NCBI RefSeq assembly: GCF_016863295.1
Contig: NZ_BOOP01000015.1
Coordinates: forward strand, 145,486-209,485
Direction of reading: 5' to 3'
From: Planotetraspora phitsanulokensis
GTDB taxonomy: Bacteria > Actinomycetota > Actinomycetes > Streptosporangiales > Streptosporangiaceae
DNA: 64,000 bases
In this document: positions 43,101-51,075 of the stretch, piece after piece
How positions within the stretch are numbered: position 1 is the first letter of the stretch
Layout of the letters: each line of letters opens with the position of its first letter
The notes under the pieces: generated by a model
Seen by the model: only the letters and a program-made list of their open reading frames with translations
Databases searched by the model: none
Told to the model about the DNA's origin: nothing
Made by a program: the position numbers and the translations under genes

Positions 43101-45628
43101 CCACCCCCACCGAACTGGCGGTGGCGGCGATCTGGACGGAGATCCTGGACCTCGACCAGGTCGGCGCCGACGACGACTTCTTCGACCTCGGCGGCCACTC
43201 CCTGCTCGCCACCCAGCTCGTCACGCGGCTGCGCCGTACGGCCGGCGTCACGGGCGGCGCCGGGGTGAGCGTCATGGACGTCTTCAAGAACCCCACGGTC
43301 CGCGAACTGGCGGCGCTCATCGACACGCCCGCCGACCAGCGGGCGCCCCGCGGGCTGCTGCACGAGCTCACGCCCCGCCGTGCGGCCGAGCTGAGCTTCG
43401 TCTGCGTGCCGTACGGCGGCGGCAGCGCGGTGGTGTACCAGCCGCTGGCCGACGCGCTCCCGGACCGCTACTCGCTCTGGGCGGTCGCGATCCCCGGCCA
43501 CGACGTCGGGCTCGACGAGGAGCATCTGCCCTTCGAGGAACTGGCCGCTCGCTGCGTGGCCGAGATCCAGGAGAAGGTGCGCGGCCCGATCGCCCTGTAC
43601 GGCCACTGCGGCGTGGGGTCGGCGCTGATCATCGACATCGCCCGGCGGCTGGAGCAGGCCGGGCGGGAGGTCGAGATCGTCTACATCGGGGCGATGTTCC
43701 CGTTCGCCCGTCCCAAGGGACGCGTCGCCACCACCCTGTCCAAGATCGCCAGGATGGAGGCGCTGCGCGGAGACCGCGGCTATGCAAACTGGCTCACCGG
43801 TCTGGGCGTGGACCTGAGCGACCTGGATCCCGCGCAGGCCCGCTCAATCATCCAGAACATGCGCGAGGACTCCACCGCGGCCGAGGACTACTACACGCGC
43901 CTGTTCGACGAGGGCACCGACCGCCTGCGCGCCCCGATCGTCACGATCGCGGGCGGCAAGGACCCGACGACCGACTACTACCAGGAGCGCTACCGCGAGT
44001 GGCACTTCCTGACCGACACCTCCGCGGTGGTGGTGCTCGAGGAGGCCGGCCACTTTTTCCTGAAGTACCGGGCGGCGGAGCTCGCCGAGATCGTCACGCT
44101 GCCGCTGCTCACCGAGCAGCCGCCCGCGCGCGACACCTGGCACCTGCACGAGGTGTCGCGCGGCGACATGACAGAGGGGACCGTCTCCCACGGCCGCTCC
44201 ACGGGGCCCGAGCCCAGCATGCGCAGGTTCGCCGCCGTGGCCACCGGGCAGCTCGTGTCGATCACCGGTTCGGCTCTCACCGAGTTCGCCATCCCCATCT
44301 GGATCTATCTGACCACCGGCTCGGTCGCGCGCTTCGCGCTGTTCACCGTCCTGGGGCTGGTCCCCGGCCTGGTGGTGGCGCCGCTCGCCGGAGCGATCGT
44401 CGACCGGTACGACCGGCGGAAGGTGATGCTCGGAGGCGACATCGGGGCAGGCGGGGTGCAACTCCTGGTCGGGCTGCTCGCCTGGACCGGCAACCTGCAG
44501 GTCTGGCATCTCTATCCGTCGATCGTGTTCCTGTCGCTCGCGCTCACGTTCCAGCGGCTGGCCTACGGCTCGGCCATCCCGCAGCTGGTCCCGAAGCGCT
44601 ACCTCGGGCACGCCACGGGCATCGGCCAGCTCGGCGGAGGGCTCGCCCAGCTCCTCACCCCCCTGCTCGCGGTCGGCCTGCTGTCGGCCGTCGGCCTGGG
44701 CGGGATCCTCGTGCTCGACGTCGCCAGCTACGTGATCGCCATCACGCTCGTCGTGTTCGTGCGGTTCCCCACCTCGATGGCCTGGCGGCGCAAGGAGTCG
44801 CTCACCGCCGAGATCGCGAACGGCTTCCGCTACGTCTGGGGCAACCGGGACTTCCGCAAGATGTTGGCGTTCTTCGCGGTCCTCAACCTCCCGCTGTCTC
44901 CCCTGTTCCTGATGATCTCGCCGCTGGTCCTCTCCTTCGCCACGCTCGGCGAGGTCGGCAAGGTCTCCTTCCTGTCCGGGCTCGGAGTCACGCTCGGCGG
45001 TCTGGCGATGTCGATGTGGGGCGGGCCCCGTCATCTCCGCATGCGGGGCGTCCTGCTGTCGACGCTCGTCCTGGCCGTCTTCTGCTTCGTCACGGGCCTG
45101 CGCGCGGAGTTGTGGGTGGTCGCCGTCGGCGCCTTCGGCATGGCGCTGTGGCTCACGTTGCTCAACGGCATCTACACCACGATCGTGCAGGTCAAGGTGC
45201 CGCAGCGGTTGCACGGCCGGGTCTTCGCCCTGAACACGATGATCGCGTGGTCCACCCTGCCCGTCGGCTTCGGTCTCATCGCGCCGTACGGCACGGCCCT
45301 GTTCGAGCCGCTGCTCGCGCCGGGAGGCGCGCTCGCGCCCACGGTCGGCGCGGTCATCGGCACGGGCGAGGGACGCGGGATCGGGTTCATGTATCTGCTG
45401 TTCGCCCTGCTCATGGCGGTGATCGCGCTGGTGGCGCTGCGCTGGCTGGCCGGATTCGACGACCGGGTCCCCGACGCGGTCGCCGACGACCTCATCGGCC
45501 TGGAAAGCGTCAGCGCGGCCAATGCGAACGCGACCGCGGAGACGGCCGCTCGCGGAGGCGCCTCCCGCCCGGTTTCCCGCCCCTCCGACGCGTCACTCGT
45601 GAGCGTCCGATCCCGAGGAGAGAGATGA
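40166..45628 (+). CDS. NRPS C-A-PCP-TE fused to an MFS exporter
   Basis: An 1820-aa single reading frame. C3 (~33-460; VHHIAADGWS), A3 (~475-970), PCP3 (FFDLGGHSLLA near 1012), thioesterase (~1075-1310), then a complete DHA3/EntS-type MFS transporter (~1345-1775, about 10-12 helices; loop AGAIVDRYDRRKVM near 1410) and a polar tail. A3 positions read DVWHVSLVDK, essentially the serine code DVWHLSLIDK. The TE nucleophile sits in GHCGVG (Cys1148 rather than Ser), with Asp1266 (GGKDP) and His1296 (AGHFFLK) completing the triad. No stop or frameshift separates TE from transporter; an in-frame ATG at 44168 lacks a convincing ribosome site. The fusion would place the release domain at the exporter on the inner membrane face. 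It overlaps both neighbours. Confidence 0.9.
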   Translation: MTVEDSRRALAARRLRRRAATLTVPPRPPEEEPPLSFAQERLWFMEQYTPGSRAYVIPVARRFRRELDAERLADALRQVVERHETLRTRFPATADGAPALEVVPRGSADLTADLAVELAVAEAADEEAARALVDELQSRPFDLAAGPPIRALLVRLAPDDHVLGLAVHHIAADGWSVNILLGELMALYEGRPVPDLKVQYGDYALWQRGLPATGLDHWRERLAGVEALALPTDRPRPPEVTYGGASHPVRIDADLARRLRSLGEDHGASLYMVLLAGFSALLGRYAGQDDVAVGSPVAGRPAAELETLVGCFVNMLVMRSDLSGDPSFAELLLRVRETALDAFTHQDVPFEQLVSALNVTRDVSRSPLFQVILAVQNYEAGDGAAEGFDLKSWATRFDLELYFSDDGAELFGSVIYNTDLFDAATIDRLCRHLTTLLRAAVDDPGRPLSALELLDAGERTALDAWNDTGVDLGEPATLLDLVEAQVARTPGAPAVTFEGVTLSYAEIDERAEHVAATLRAHGVVPGSRVGVCAERSPELVAALLGVLKAGAAYVPLDPEYPADRLAFMAADGALSAVLTFGESEGLDALEGALTGCPLLPLDDAGESPPGESAWRAGPLDAAYVIYTSGSTGKPKGVPNTHRGIVNRLRWMQDRFGLTPGDVVLQKTPAGFDVSVWEFFWPLMTGARLVLARPGGHKDAAYLRDLIVAEGVTTVHFVPSMLAMFLAEEGVAACRTLERIVCSGEELPADLARRCVETLPAELHNLYGPTEAAVDVSAWHCTPEALHGLARVPIGAPVANTTLHVLGPGMRRVPVGMPGELHIGGAQVSLGYLGRPGLTAERFVPDPFGEPGSRLYRTGDQARWRPDGTLEFLGRLDTQVKLRGLRIELGEIEAVLREQPGVADAAVIVREDRPGDQRLVAYVVGSTPDRAVLKRVLPDYMVPTAFVELDVLPLSPNGKLDRGALPAPARPGPTSSGPPTTPTELAVAAIWTEILDLDQVGADDDFFDLGGHSLLATQLVTRLRRTAGVTGGAGVSVMDVFKNPTVRELAALIDTPADQRAPRGLLHELTPRRAAELSFVCVPYGGGSAVVYQPLADALPDRYSLWAVAIPGHDVGLDEEHLPFEELAARCVAEIQEKVRGPIALYGHCGVGSALIIDIARRLEQAGREVEIVYIGAMFPFARPKGRVATTLSKIARMEALRGDRGYANWLTGLGVDLSDLDPAQARSIIQNMREDSTAAEDYYTRLFDEGTDRLRAPIVTIAGGKDPTTDYYQERYREWHFLTDTSAVVVLEEAGHFFLKYRAAELAEIVTLPLLTEQPPARDTWHLHEVSRGDMTEGTVSHGRSTGPEPSMRRFAAVATGQLVSITGSALTEFAIPIWIYLTTGSVARFALFTVLGLVPGLVVAPLAGAIVDRYDRRKVMLGGDIGAGGVQLLVGLLAWTGNLQVWHLYPSIVFLSLALTFQRLAYGSAIPQLVPKRYLGHATGIGQLGGGLAQLLTPLLAVGLLSAVGLGGILVLDVASYVIAITLVVFVRFPTSMAWRRKESLTAEIANGFRYVWGNRDFRKMLAFFAVLNLPLSPLFLMISPLVLSFATLGEVGKVSFLSGLGVTLGGLAMSMWGGPRHLRMRGVLLSTLVLAVFCFVTGLRAELWVVAVGAFGMALWLTLLNGIYTTIVQVKVPQRLHGRVFALNTMIAWSTLPVGFGLIAPYGTALFEPLLAPGGALAPTVGAVIGTGEGRGIGFMYLLFALLMAVIALVALRWLAGFDDRVPDAVADDLIGLESVSAANANATAETAARGGASRPVSRPSDASLVSVRSRGER

Positions 45629-46062
45629 ACCATCGCGTCGTCGTCAATCTCGACGGCCAGTACTCGATCTGGCCGTCGGAGTCGGACCTGCCCGCCGGAT
45701 GGGCCGCCGAGGGACCCGCCGGTTCGCGGCAGGAGTGCCTGGAGCGCATCGACGGGATCTGGACCGACATGCGTCCCTACAGGAGCACGCTGCGCGAGTG
45801 GTTGGCGACCGCTCTGGAGAAGGCGTCCGACGGGCGGCTGACGGCCGCCGAGGTGCTGGGAGCGGACACGTCGTTCGTCGCGATGGGCGTCACGTCGCTC
45901 ACCATGGTGCGCCTGATCGACGCGATCGAGACGGAGCTGGACGTCATCGTCGACATGGAGCAGCCGGCCGTCCTGGAGGACCTCGCCTCCCTGGCCGGCC
46001 ACCTCGCCGAGCAGCGGCTGTCGTCCGGGACTGGTGACACCGGATTCGCTGCCGAGTCCTGA
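45625..46062 (+). CDS. MbtH-like protein fused to a carrier domain
   Basis: A 145-aa two-domain protein. Residues 1-52 are a slightly shortened MbtH domain with the diagnostic pattern N-x-DGQYSIWP...LPAGW...CLERIDGIWTDMRP; MbtH proteins bind and activate A domains. Residues ~58-135 are a carrier domain with VAMGVTSLTMVRL (attachment Ser91) and a VDMEQPAVLEDLASLAGHL helix. ATG 45625 overlaps the NRPS2 stop (ATGA) and follows GAGGAG. The carrier has MGVTSL instead of LGGHSL, so it differs from the module PCPs and resembles stand-alone ACP/PCPs. By binding an A domain, the MbtH half could tether the extra carrier to the assembly line. MbtH fused to a carrier is uncommon. Confidence 0.85.
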   Translation: MNHRVVVNLDGQYSIWPSESDLPAGWAAEGPAGSRQECLERIDGIWTDMRPYRSTLREWLATALEKASDGRLTAAEVLGADTSFVAMGVTSLTMVRLIDAIETELDVIVDMEQPAVLEDLASLAGHLAEQRLSSGTGDTGFAAES

Positions 46063-46180
46063 TCGGCGGTCGGCGGCGCGGCTCCCCGGCGACGCCTCGG
46101 TACTGGAACGTTCCGGCTAGAACGTGATCGAATGGCACAGCACGACCGAGCCACCCATACCTTCGCGATAATGTGCCGCA

Positions 46181-46657
46181 ATGACATATTTTTTCCTCTT
46201 ATGTCTGGTCTTTGCCCCTTTTGTATTTCTCTTGCTGGCCTTTCGGCTGTCCTGGCGTGCCGTCCGCGCCCTCAAACGGCGGAGGTTGCCGGGACCGACG
46301 CATGACTCGTCGCTGAAAGCCGCCATCGAGGTGGCAGCGATGTCGGTGATAGGCGCCGGCCTGTGCTGGACGGCGGGCGTGGGATCCGGTTTCTACCTTC
46401 TCGACCCCAGCGAGATCTGCGACGTCTCCCGGCTCTCGGTCCCGTTGACGGGTCCGGACGTCGTCAACATCGAGCAGCACCTTTCCCTCCCCGTACGGCA
46501 GACCTGCGTGTGGGCCGGCGGCGCCCGCTACGACCTCGTGCCCTCGTGGGTGAATCCGATGATCGTCGTGTTCCTCGCCGCGCTGGCCCTCAGCCTGGTG
46601 GTGTGCGTGGCCGGGCTCGTAACGCACCGGCGGCGCCGGCGGGCCGTACCGAACTGA
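46181..46657 (+). CDS. Two-helix membrane protein of unknown function
   Basis: A 158-aa protein with a first N-terminal hydrophobic helix (YFFLLCLVFAPFVFLLLAF), a second moderate segment near residues 47-70, an external loop containing two Cys (EICDV and RQTCVWA), and a C-terminal helix (IVVFLAALALSLVVCVAGLV) followed by a basic RRRRR stop-transfer tail. GATAAT ends 8 nt before ATG 46181, indicating a leaderless start. It lies 118 bp after the MbtH-PCP gene but with its own promoter, so it is probably not part of the NRPS operon. Confidence 0.6.
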   Translation: MTYFFLLCLVFAPFVFLLLAFRLSWRAVRALKRRRLPGPTHDSSLKAAIEVAAMSVIGAGLCWTAGVGSGFYLLDPSEICDVSRLSVPLTGPDVVNIEQHLSLPVRQTCVWAGGARYDLVPSWVNPMIVVFLAALALSLVVCVAGLVTHRRRRRAVPN

Positions 46658-46682
46658 GAGAAAAGCAGGGCCGCCTGGCGGG

Positions 46683-47228
46683 TCAGCCAGTGAGGTCGCG
46701 CTGGAGCAGCAGGGTGTCGATCCAGCGGCCGTGCTTGTGGCCGACCTGCTTCAACCGCCCCACGTCGCTGAATCCGAAGGCGCGGTGCAGCCCCGCCGAC
46801 GTGGGATCGCCGGTGTCCGCGATGACCGCGATCATCTGGCGTACGTCCGTCTTCTCGCATTCCGCGAGCAGTGCGCCGAGCAGCGCACGCCCCAGACCCC
46901 GGCCGGTCCAACCGGGGGCGAGGTAGATGCTGTCCTCGACCGTGTGCCGATAGGCCGGCTTCGGCCGCCAGGGCCCGGCGTAGGCGTACCCGACGACCTG
47001 CCCCTCCACCTCGCCGACCAGGAACGGCAGCCGCCGCTCCGTCAGGTCGTCGAGCCGTCCGCGCCAGTCGCCGGGCGTCGGCGGGGTCTCCTCGAAGGTG
47101 GCGACGCTGTCCGCGACGTAATGCGCGAATATCTCGGCGACGGCGTCGAGATCGCCGTCGCGGGCCGGACGGATGAGCGCCTGCGAAGGGGACGCCGGCC
47201 TGTCACCTTCCACGCTGTCACCTTCCAC
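46683..47228 (-). CDS. GNAT N-acetyltransferase, phosphinothricin-acetyltransferase type
   Basis: A 181-aa GNAT enzyme. The acetyl-CoA loop is YLAPGWTGRGLGRALLGALL (near residues 104-123), preceded by VVGYAYAGPWRPKPAYRHTVEDSIYL and followed by IADTGDPTSAGLHRAFGFSDVG. All are typical of the Pat/Bar/MnaT branch, which acetylates phosphinothricin-like or methionine-sulfoximine-like amino acids. The 5' end has a 15-bp duplication (GTGGAAGGTGACAGC in the first copy), giving two GTG starts at 47228 and 47213; the upstream copy can serve as ribosome site for the second. It is convergent with the preceding membrane protein gene. A self-resistance role for the NRPS product is conceivable but unsupported. 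Confidence 0.8.
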   Translation of the reverse strand: MEGDSVEGDRPASPSQALIRPARDGDLDAVAEIFAHYVADSVATFEETPPTPGDWRGRLDDLTERRLPFLVGEVEGQVVGYAYAGPWRPKPAYRHTVEDSIYLAPGWTGRGLGRALLGALLAECEKTDVRQMIAVIADTGDPTSAGLHRAFGFSDVGRLKQVGHKHGRWIDTLLLQRDLTG

Positions 47229-47258
47229 GCCGCCGGCCTTTCACGAGCGGGGAACCTC

Positions 47259-47909
47259 TCACTCCGCGACCCGGATGCCGAGGGTCTCGGCGAGCATCGG
47301 CGCCATCTCGATCAGCTGGCCGCCGCTGATCGTCGCGCCGGCCAGCGCGTCGTACCCGTCCTTCATCCCGAGGCCGGCCGCCTGGGTGAAGTCGACCTTG
47401 CTCATCCGCGCCTTGTCGAACCGTGTGCCCTCGAGCAGCGAGCCGGGGAAGGTCACCTCGGCGAGCGTCGCGCCCGCGAAGTCGACCTCGACCATCCGGC
47501 AGTTCACGAACGACACCTCCCGCAGCGTCGCGCCGCGGAAGTTGACCGAGTCGAGCTTGCAGTCGTGGAACACCACGCGGGTCAGCTCGGCCCCGAAGAG
47601 CTGGATTCCCGCGAGCGCGCTCGCGATCACCTCGGCGTCCAGCCAGGTGGTCTCGCCGAGGTCGGCGCCCACCCATCTCACGCTGTGCATCCAGACGTCG
47701 CTGAGCCGCGCACGGCGGTAGCGGCCACCCGTGAAGACCGCTCCGGAGAACGCGCACTCGATGAACCGGGCGTGACCGGCCTCGGGTTCGTCGAAGACGT
47801 TCCCGTCGAACAGGGCGGTGTCGTAGTCACCGGAGGAGACCAGGCCCCCCGTGTGCGGTTCGAGATGCGGCGCGAACGGCAGGTCGGCTCGTTCCCGTGG
47901 TCGTGACAT
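47259..47909 (-). CDS. Pentapeptide-repeat protein
   Basis: A 216-aa protein with irregular A(D/N)LxX-type pentapeptide repeats through residues ~45-200 (ARFIECAFSGAVFTGGRYRRARLSDV; LDSVNFRGATLREVSFVNCRMVEVDFAGATLAEVTF). These predict a right-handed quadrilateral beta-helix. Some members protect DNA gyrase from quinolones, but most have no known role and nothing here shows gyrase protection. GGAGGTGGGTC precedes ATG 47909. It is co-directional with the GNAT gene, 30 bp upstream of it, so the two probably form an operon. Confidence 0.8.
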   Translation of the reverse strand: MSRPRERADLPFAPHLEPHTGGLVSSGDYDTALFDGNVFDEPEAGHARFIECAFSGAVFTGGRYRRARLSDVWMHSVRWVGADLGETTWLDAEVIASALAGIQLFGAELTRVVFHDCKLDSVNFRGATLREVSFVNCRMVEVDFAGATLAEVTFPGSLLEGTRFDKARMSKVDFTQAAGLGMKDGYDALAGATISGGQLIEMAPMLAETLGIRVAE

Positions 47910-47996
47910 GACCCACCTCCGTACGGTCGACGAGGACGTGGACCGAGCGTAGTGATCGGCCAAGCCGGAGGCGAACGCGGGCTCACCCCCGCCGGG

Positions 47997-48722
47997 TCAC
48001 TGGGCGGCCTGGACGTTCTCCACGATGGCCTTGGTCATCTTCACGCCCGCCGCGCCCTTGTCCTTGCCGCTGGAGCTGTACAGCGTGGTCACCACGGCGT
48101 TGCCCACCCGCGCGGCGACGAGCGTGGTGCCGCCCTGCCAGGCCGGGGAGGTCTGGACCGCCTTGATGGCCTCGTCGCCGACACCCGGGACGGCGGACCT
48201 CACGAGCTTCACCTGCGCCGTCGTCCCGTCGGACTTGTCGATGAAGGAGGCGCACTGGCCGAAGGCCTTCTTGAGCGCCGCCATCACCTTCTCGGCGTTG
48301 TCACCCTGGAAGGTGTCGATCTCCTGCGCGAACTGGCCGGCCCGGCCGGGGCCCAGGTAGTCGTTCTGCGCGAAGGCGGCGCCGTCGATGCCCGCGGCCC
48401 GGATCCACGCGGTCTGCAGGAGGATCCCGCACAGCTTGTCCCGCGGCACGGTGCTGGTCGAGCCCTCCGCGAGGACATCGCCGGAGTCACGCGTACCGTC
48501 AGCGTTGATCTTGAAGCCCTTCGGCATCGCGTCGGCGGACAGGAGCATGGCGTTCAGCTCGCCGCCCGTCAGGACTTTCGGGTCCTGGGCCGCGGCGGCC
48601 GGGGTCTTGACCGGGTTCTCGCTGCCGGCGGTGCCCCCGCAACCGCCGGTGGCGAGAACGACCAGGCCTGCGGCGGCCAGGATCGCGCCCATCCTGAGGG
48701 GGGTGTCGGCGAAGGTCTTCAT
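47997..48722 (-). CDS. Secreted lipoprotein of unknown function
   Basis: A 241-aa protein with a signal peptide and lipobox (ILAAAGLVVLATGGC, Cys near residue 28), a short Ala/Pro spacer, and a ~190-residue extracytoplasmic domain (LTGGELNAMLLSADAMPKGF; a two-Cys core CGILLQTAW and FGQCASFID; a C-terminal VAARVGNAVVTTLYSS strand pair). The pattern resembles PknH-sensor-like or LppX/PknH-associated actinobacterial lipoproteins, but I cannot assign it firmly. GGAGAA lies 8 nt before ATG 48722. A GTTGATGAGATCAAC palindrome lies 29 bp upstream of the start. It is divergent from methylase copy 2. Confidence 0.7.
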   Translation of the reverse strand: MKTFADTPLRMGAILAAAGLVVLATGGCGGTAGSENPVKTPAAAAQDPKVLTGGELNAMLLSADAMPKGFKINADGTRDSGDVLAEGSTSTVPRDKLCGILLQTAWIRAAGIDGAAFAQNDYLGPGRAGQFAQEIDTFQGDNAEKVMAALKKAFGQCASFIDKSDGTTAQVKLVRSAVPGVGDEAIKAVQTSPAWQGGTTLVAARVGNAVVTTLYSSSGKDKGAAGVKMTKAIVENVQAAQ

Positions 48723-48750
48723 TTTCGGATTCTCCAGACATGCGACCGCC

Positions 48751-48765
48751 GTTGATGAGATCAAC
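48751..48765 (-). promoter_or_regulatory. Candidate operator upstream of the lipoprotein gene
   Basis: A perfect palindrome with 6-bp arms, GTTGAT and ATCAAC, around GAG, 29 bp upstream of the lipoprotein start. The length and spacing fit a GntR/MarR-size operator, but no cognate regulator is adjacent. Confidence 0.3.
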
Positions 48766-48932
48766 TAGGCGCCGGATTCGTTGCTATGGTTGCCCAGCCA
48801 AGCAGATGTGCATTCGATTTACAACTCTCCTGATTGTTCCTTCAATGTGCACTTCCGGGTAAGCTTCCCGGCATCCGGGGCAATCCGGATGCAGCGGGAT
48901 GCGGCGGGCGTCGGAGCGGAGAGGGGCCGAGC

Positions 48933-50834
48933 GTGCAGGACGAGGCGACGGTGAGCGCTACGGACATCGCCCGGCTCGCGGGAGTCGGCCGGGCGGCGGT
49001 GAGCAACTGGCGTCGCAGGCACCCCGACTTCCCGCAGCCCGTGGGCGGCACCCCCATCAGTCCTGTGTTCGCCCTGCCCGAAGTCGAGACCTGGCTTCGC
49101 GACCAGGGCAAGCTCCGCGAGCTTCCGGTCGAGGAGTGGGCCTGGCAGCAACTGCGCGCGGAGGCCGGCGACGATCTGCAACTGGGCGGAGTGCTCGCCG
49201 GAGCGGGAGACGCCCTGGTGCGGGAGCACGCCGGCGAGACCCCTCCGAGTCCGTCCACGGTGACGACGGCCAGGAGCGGTGCGGCCGAGGCGTTGGCCGA
49301 TCTGGCGGCCGAGTGGGGGGGCTCACCGGCGTTCGAGTTCCTTCTCGGCCGCTACTGGGAGGCCCAGGGGCGCCGCGCCTCCGCCACTCCCCCGGAGGTC
49401 GCCGCGGTGATGGCCGCGCTCGCGGGCGACGCCGAGACCGTCCTCGATCCCGCCTGCGGGACCGGCGAACTGCTCACGGCCGCCGTAGAACACGGCTCCG
49501 CGCGACGGCTGCTCGGGCAGGACGCCGACGCGGAGACGGCGGCGCTGGCCACCGTACGGCTGGCCCTGCGGCGCGACGACGCGGACATCAAGACAGGGGA
49601 CTCACTGCGCTCCGACGCCTTCCCCGCCGTGCGGGCCGACGCGGTGTTGTGTGATCCGCCCTTCCACGTGCGGACCTGGGGACACGAGCAGTTGACCGCG
49701 GATCCGCGCTGGGAGTACGGACTGCCTCCCCGGCTGGAACCCGAACTGGCCTGGGTCCAGCACGCGCTGGCTCACGTGGCTCCCGGCGGGCGCGCCGTGG
49801 TCCTGATGCCCGCGGTGGCGGCGGGCCGCAGATCGGGCCGCAGGATCCGGACCCAACTTCTGCGCTCGGGGGCGCTGCGCGCCGTCATCGCGCTGTCCGC
49901 GGTCCAGCACGTGTGGGTGCTGCAGCGCCCGGAGGGGAGAACGCCCACCACCCTCCTCATGATCGACGACGCTGATCGGGAGACCATCGTCTCCACCTGG
50001 GAGGCGTACCGGAACGACCCGGATCACGACAAGCCCGGGGTCAGCCGGGCCGTGCCGATCATCGACCTCCTCGACGAGGACGTGGACCTCACCCCGGCCC
50101 CCCACCTGTCGGTCACCGGATCTGAGCGGACGGCGGAGCGGTTCCTTGAGACCCACGAAAGGCTGACCGCGCTGCTGGAAAGGCTCGGCGGGCTGCTGCC
50201 GGCCGTACGCCCGTCGGCGGACCGGGAGGAGTCGCCGTCCGTGCTGATCGCCGAGCTCGCCCGGATCGGGCATCTCACGATCCATCAGGCGCCGTCGCGG
50301 AGGGACTCCGAAGAGAGCGGCGTCGACGGGCGGCCGTTACTCACCGTGGAGGACGTCATCGAGGGGCGGCCCGCGTCCGCCCGGATGACCCCCTCCGACG
50401 GGCGCTGGATCGCCACCCGGGCCGGTGACGTCGTCATCGCGGCGACCGCCCACCGTTTCGCCGCCCGGGTCGTGGAGGCCGACGGCGCCCTGCTCGGACC
50501 GCAACTGTCCTTGCTGCGGGTCGACCCGGAGCGGCTCGACCCGTACTTCCTCGCCGGCGTGCTGGGCAGTTCCGCCAACGCGCGCACGTCGACCGTGCAG
50601 ACGACGGGGACCACCGGCCGGGTGGACATCCGGCGCGCGCGGACACCTCGGCTTCCGATCGAGGAGCAGCGCCGATACGGCATCGCCTTCCGCCGGATGG
50701 CGGAGTTCGAGTCCGCGCTGCGGGCCACGGTCTCCCTCGGAGAGGAGATGGCCCGGCTCCTGGCCGACGGGACGGCCGACGGAACCCTCGTCCCGGCGCC
50801 GGGCGAGGTCCCCGCCGCCTGGCCCGTGATCTAG
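48933..50834 (+). CDS. HTH / N6-adenine DNA methylase / HsdS-like fusion protein (copy 2)
   Basis: A 633-aa paralogue of the 9698-11854 protein with the same plan: HTH (TDIARLAGVGRAAVSNWRRR, residues 10-29) plus wing; gamma-class N6-adenine methylase with VLDPACGTGE near 170, LGQDADAE near 195 and CDPPF near 240, then AGRRSGRRIRTQLLRSGALRAV; and a C-terminal HsdS-like half (LLGPQLSLLRVDP, VDIRRARTPRLPIEEQRRYG). It lacks the ~65-residue low-complexity insertion of copy 1. No restriction subunit is near. GTG 48933 follows GAGGGG; GTG 48951 is an alternative start. A kinase gene follows on the same strand, as at the first locus. A role in epigenetic control or phage defence is possible. Confidence 0.8.
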   Translation: MQDEATVSATDIARLAGVGRAAVSNWRRRHPDFPQPVGGTPISPVFALPEVETWLRDQGKLRELPVEEWAWQQLRAEAGDDLQLGGVLAGAGDALVREHAGETPPSPSTVTTARSGAAEALADLAAEWGGSPAFEFLLGRYWEAQGRRASATPPEVAAVMAALAGDAETVLDPACGTGELLTAAVEHGSARRLLGQDADAETAALATVRLALRRDDADIKTGDSLRSDAFPAVRADAVLCDPPFHVRTWGHEQLTADPRWEYGLPPRLEPELAWVQHALAHVAPGGRAVVLMPAVAAGRRSGRRIRTQLLRSGALRAVIALSAVQHVWVLQRPEGRTPTTLLMIDDADRETIVSTWEAYRNDPDHDKPGVSRAVPIIDLLDEDVDLTPAPHLSVTGSERTAERFLETHERLTALLERLGGLLPAVRPSADREESPSVLIAELARIGHLTIHQAPSRRDSEESGVDGRPLLTVEDVIEGRPASARMTPSDGRWIATRAGDVVIAATAHRFAARVVEADGALLGPQLSLLRVDPERLDPYFLAGVLGSSANARTSTVQTTGTTGRVDIRRARTPRLPIEEQRRYGIAFRRMAEFESALRATVSLGEEMARLLADGTADGTLVPAPGEVPAAWPVI

Positions 50835-51075
50835 CCGCCCGTAAGCGCGCAACCCGTCATCCAGGGGTCTCTGGCGGTCCTGGGCCGCGCGGTCCCGATC
50901 ATATGGCCGGTTCACCTTCTCGCCGGCCGGCTCTCGACGGCGACGTGAACGAGGAGGGACGTCGCCGCGGATCGCGATACCGTCTGTGCAGGCTTCGGGC
51001 GATTCGCCCGTACGCGCGCCTCGGCGGCCGCGACCAAGCCGGGCTGGACGATGCCTCTGCGATGAGGAGACGGAC

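Noticed and set aside
44100..44230. A hidden stop or separate gene start between the thioesterase and the MFS transporter
   Set aside because: The frame is continuous with normal codon bias. The ATG at 44168 has no well-placed purine-rich site, and typical linker residues fill the gap.
46107..46116. GGAACGTTCC as a LexA/SOS box
   Set aside because: The actinobacterial LexA consensus (GAAC-N4-GTTC type) is not matched, and the nearby GAACGTGATCGAA is not symmetric. It is left as an unexplained 10-bp palindrome.
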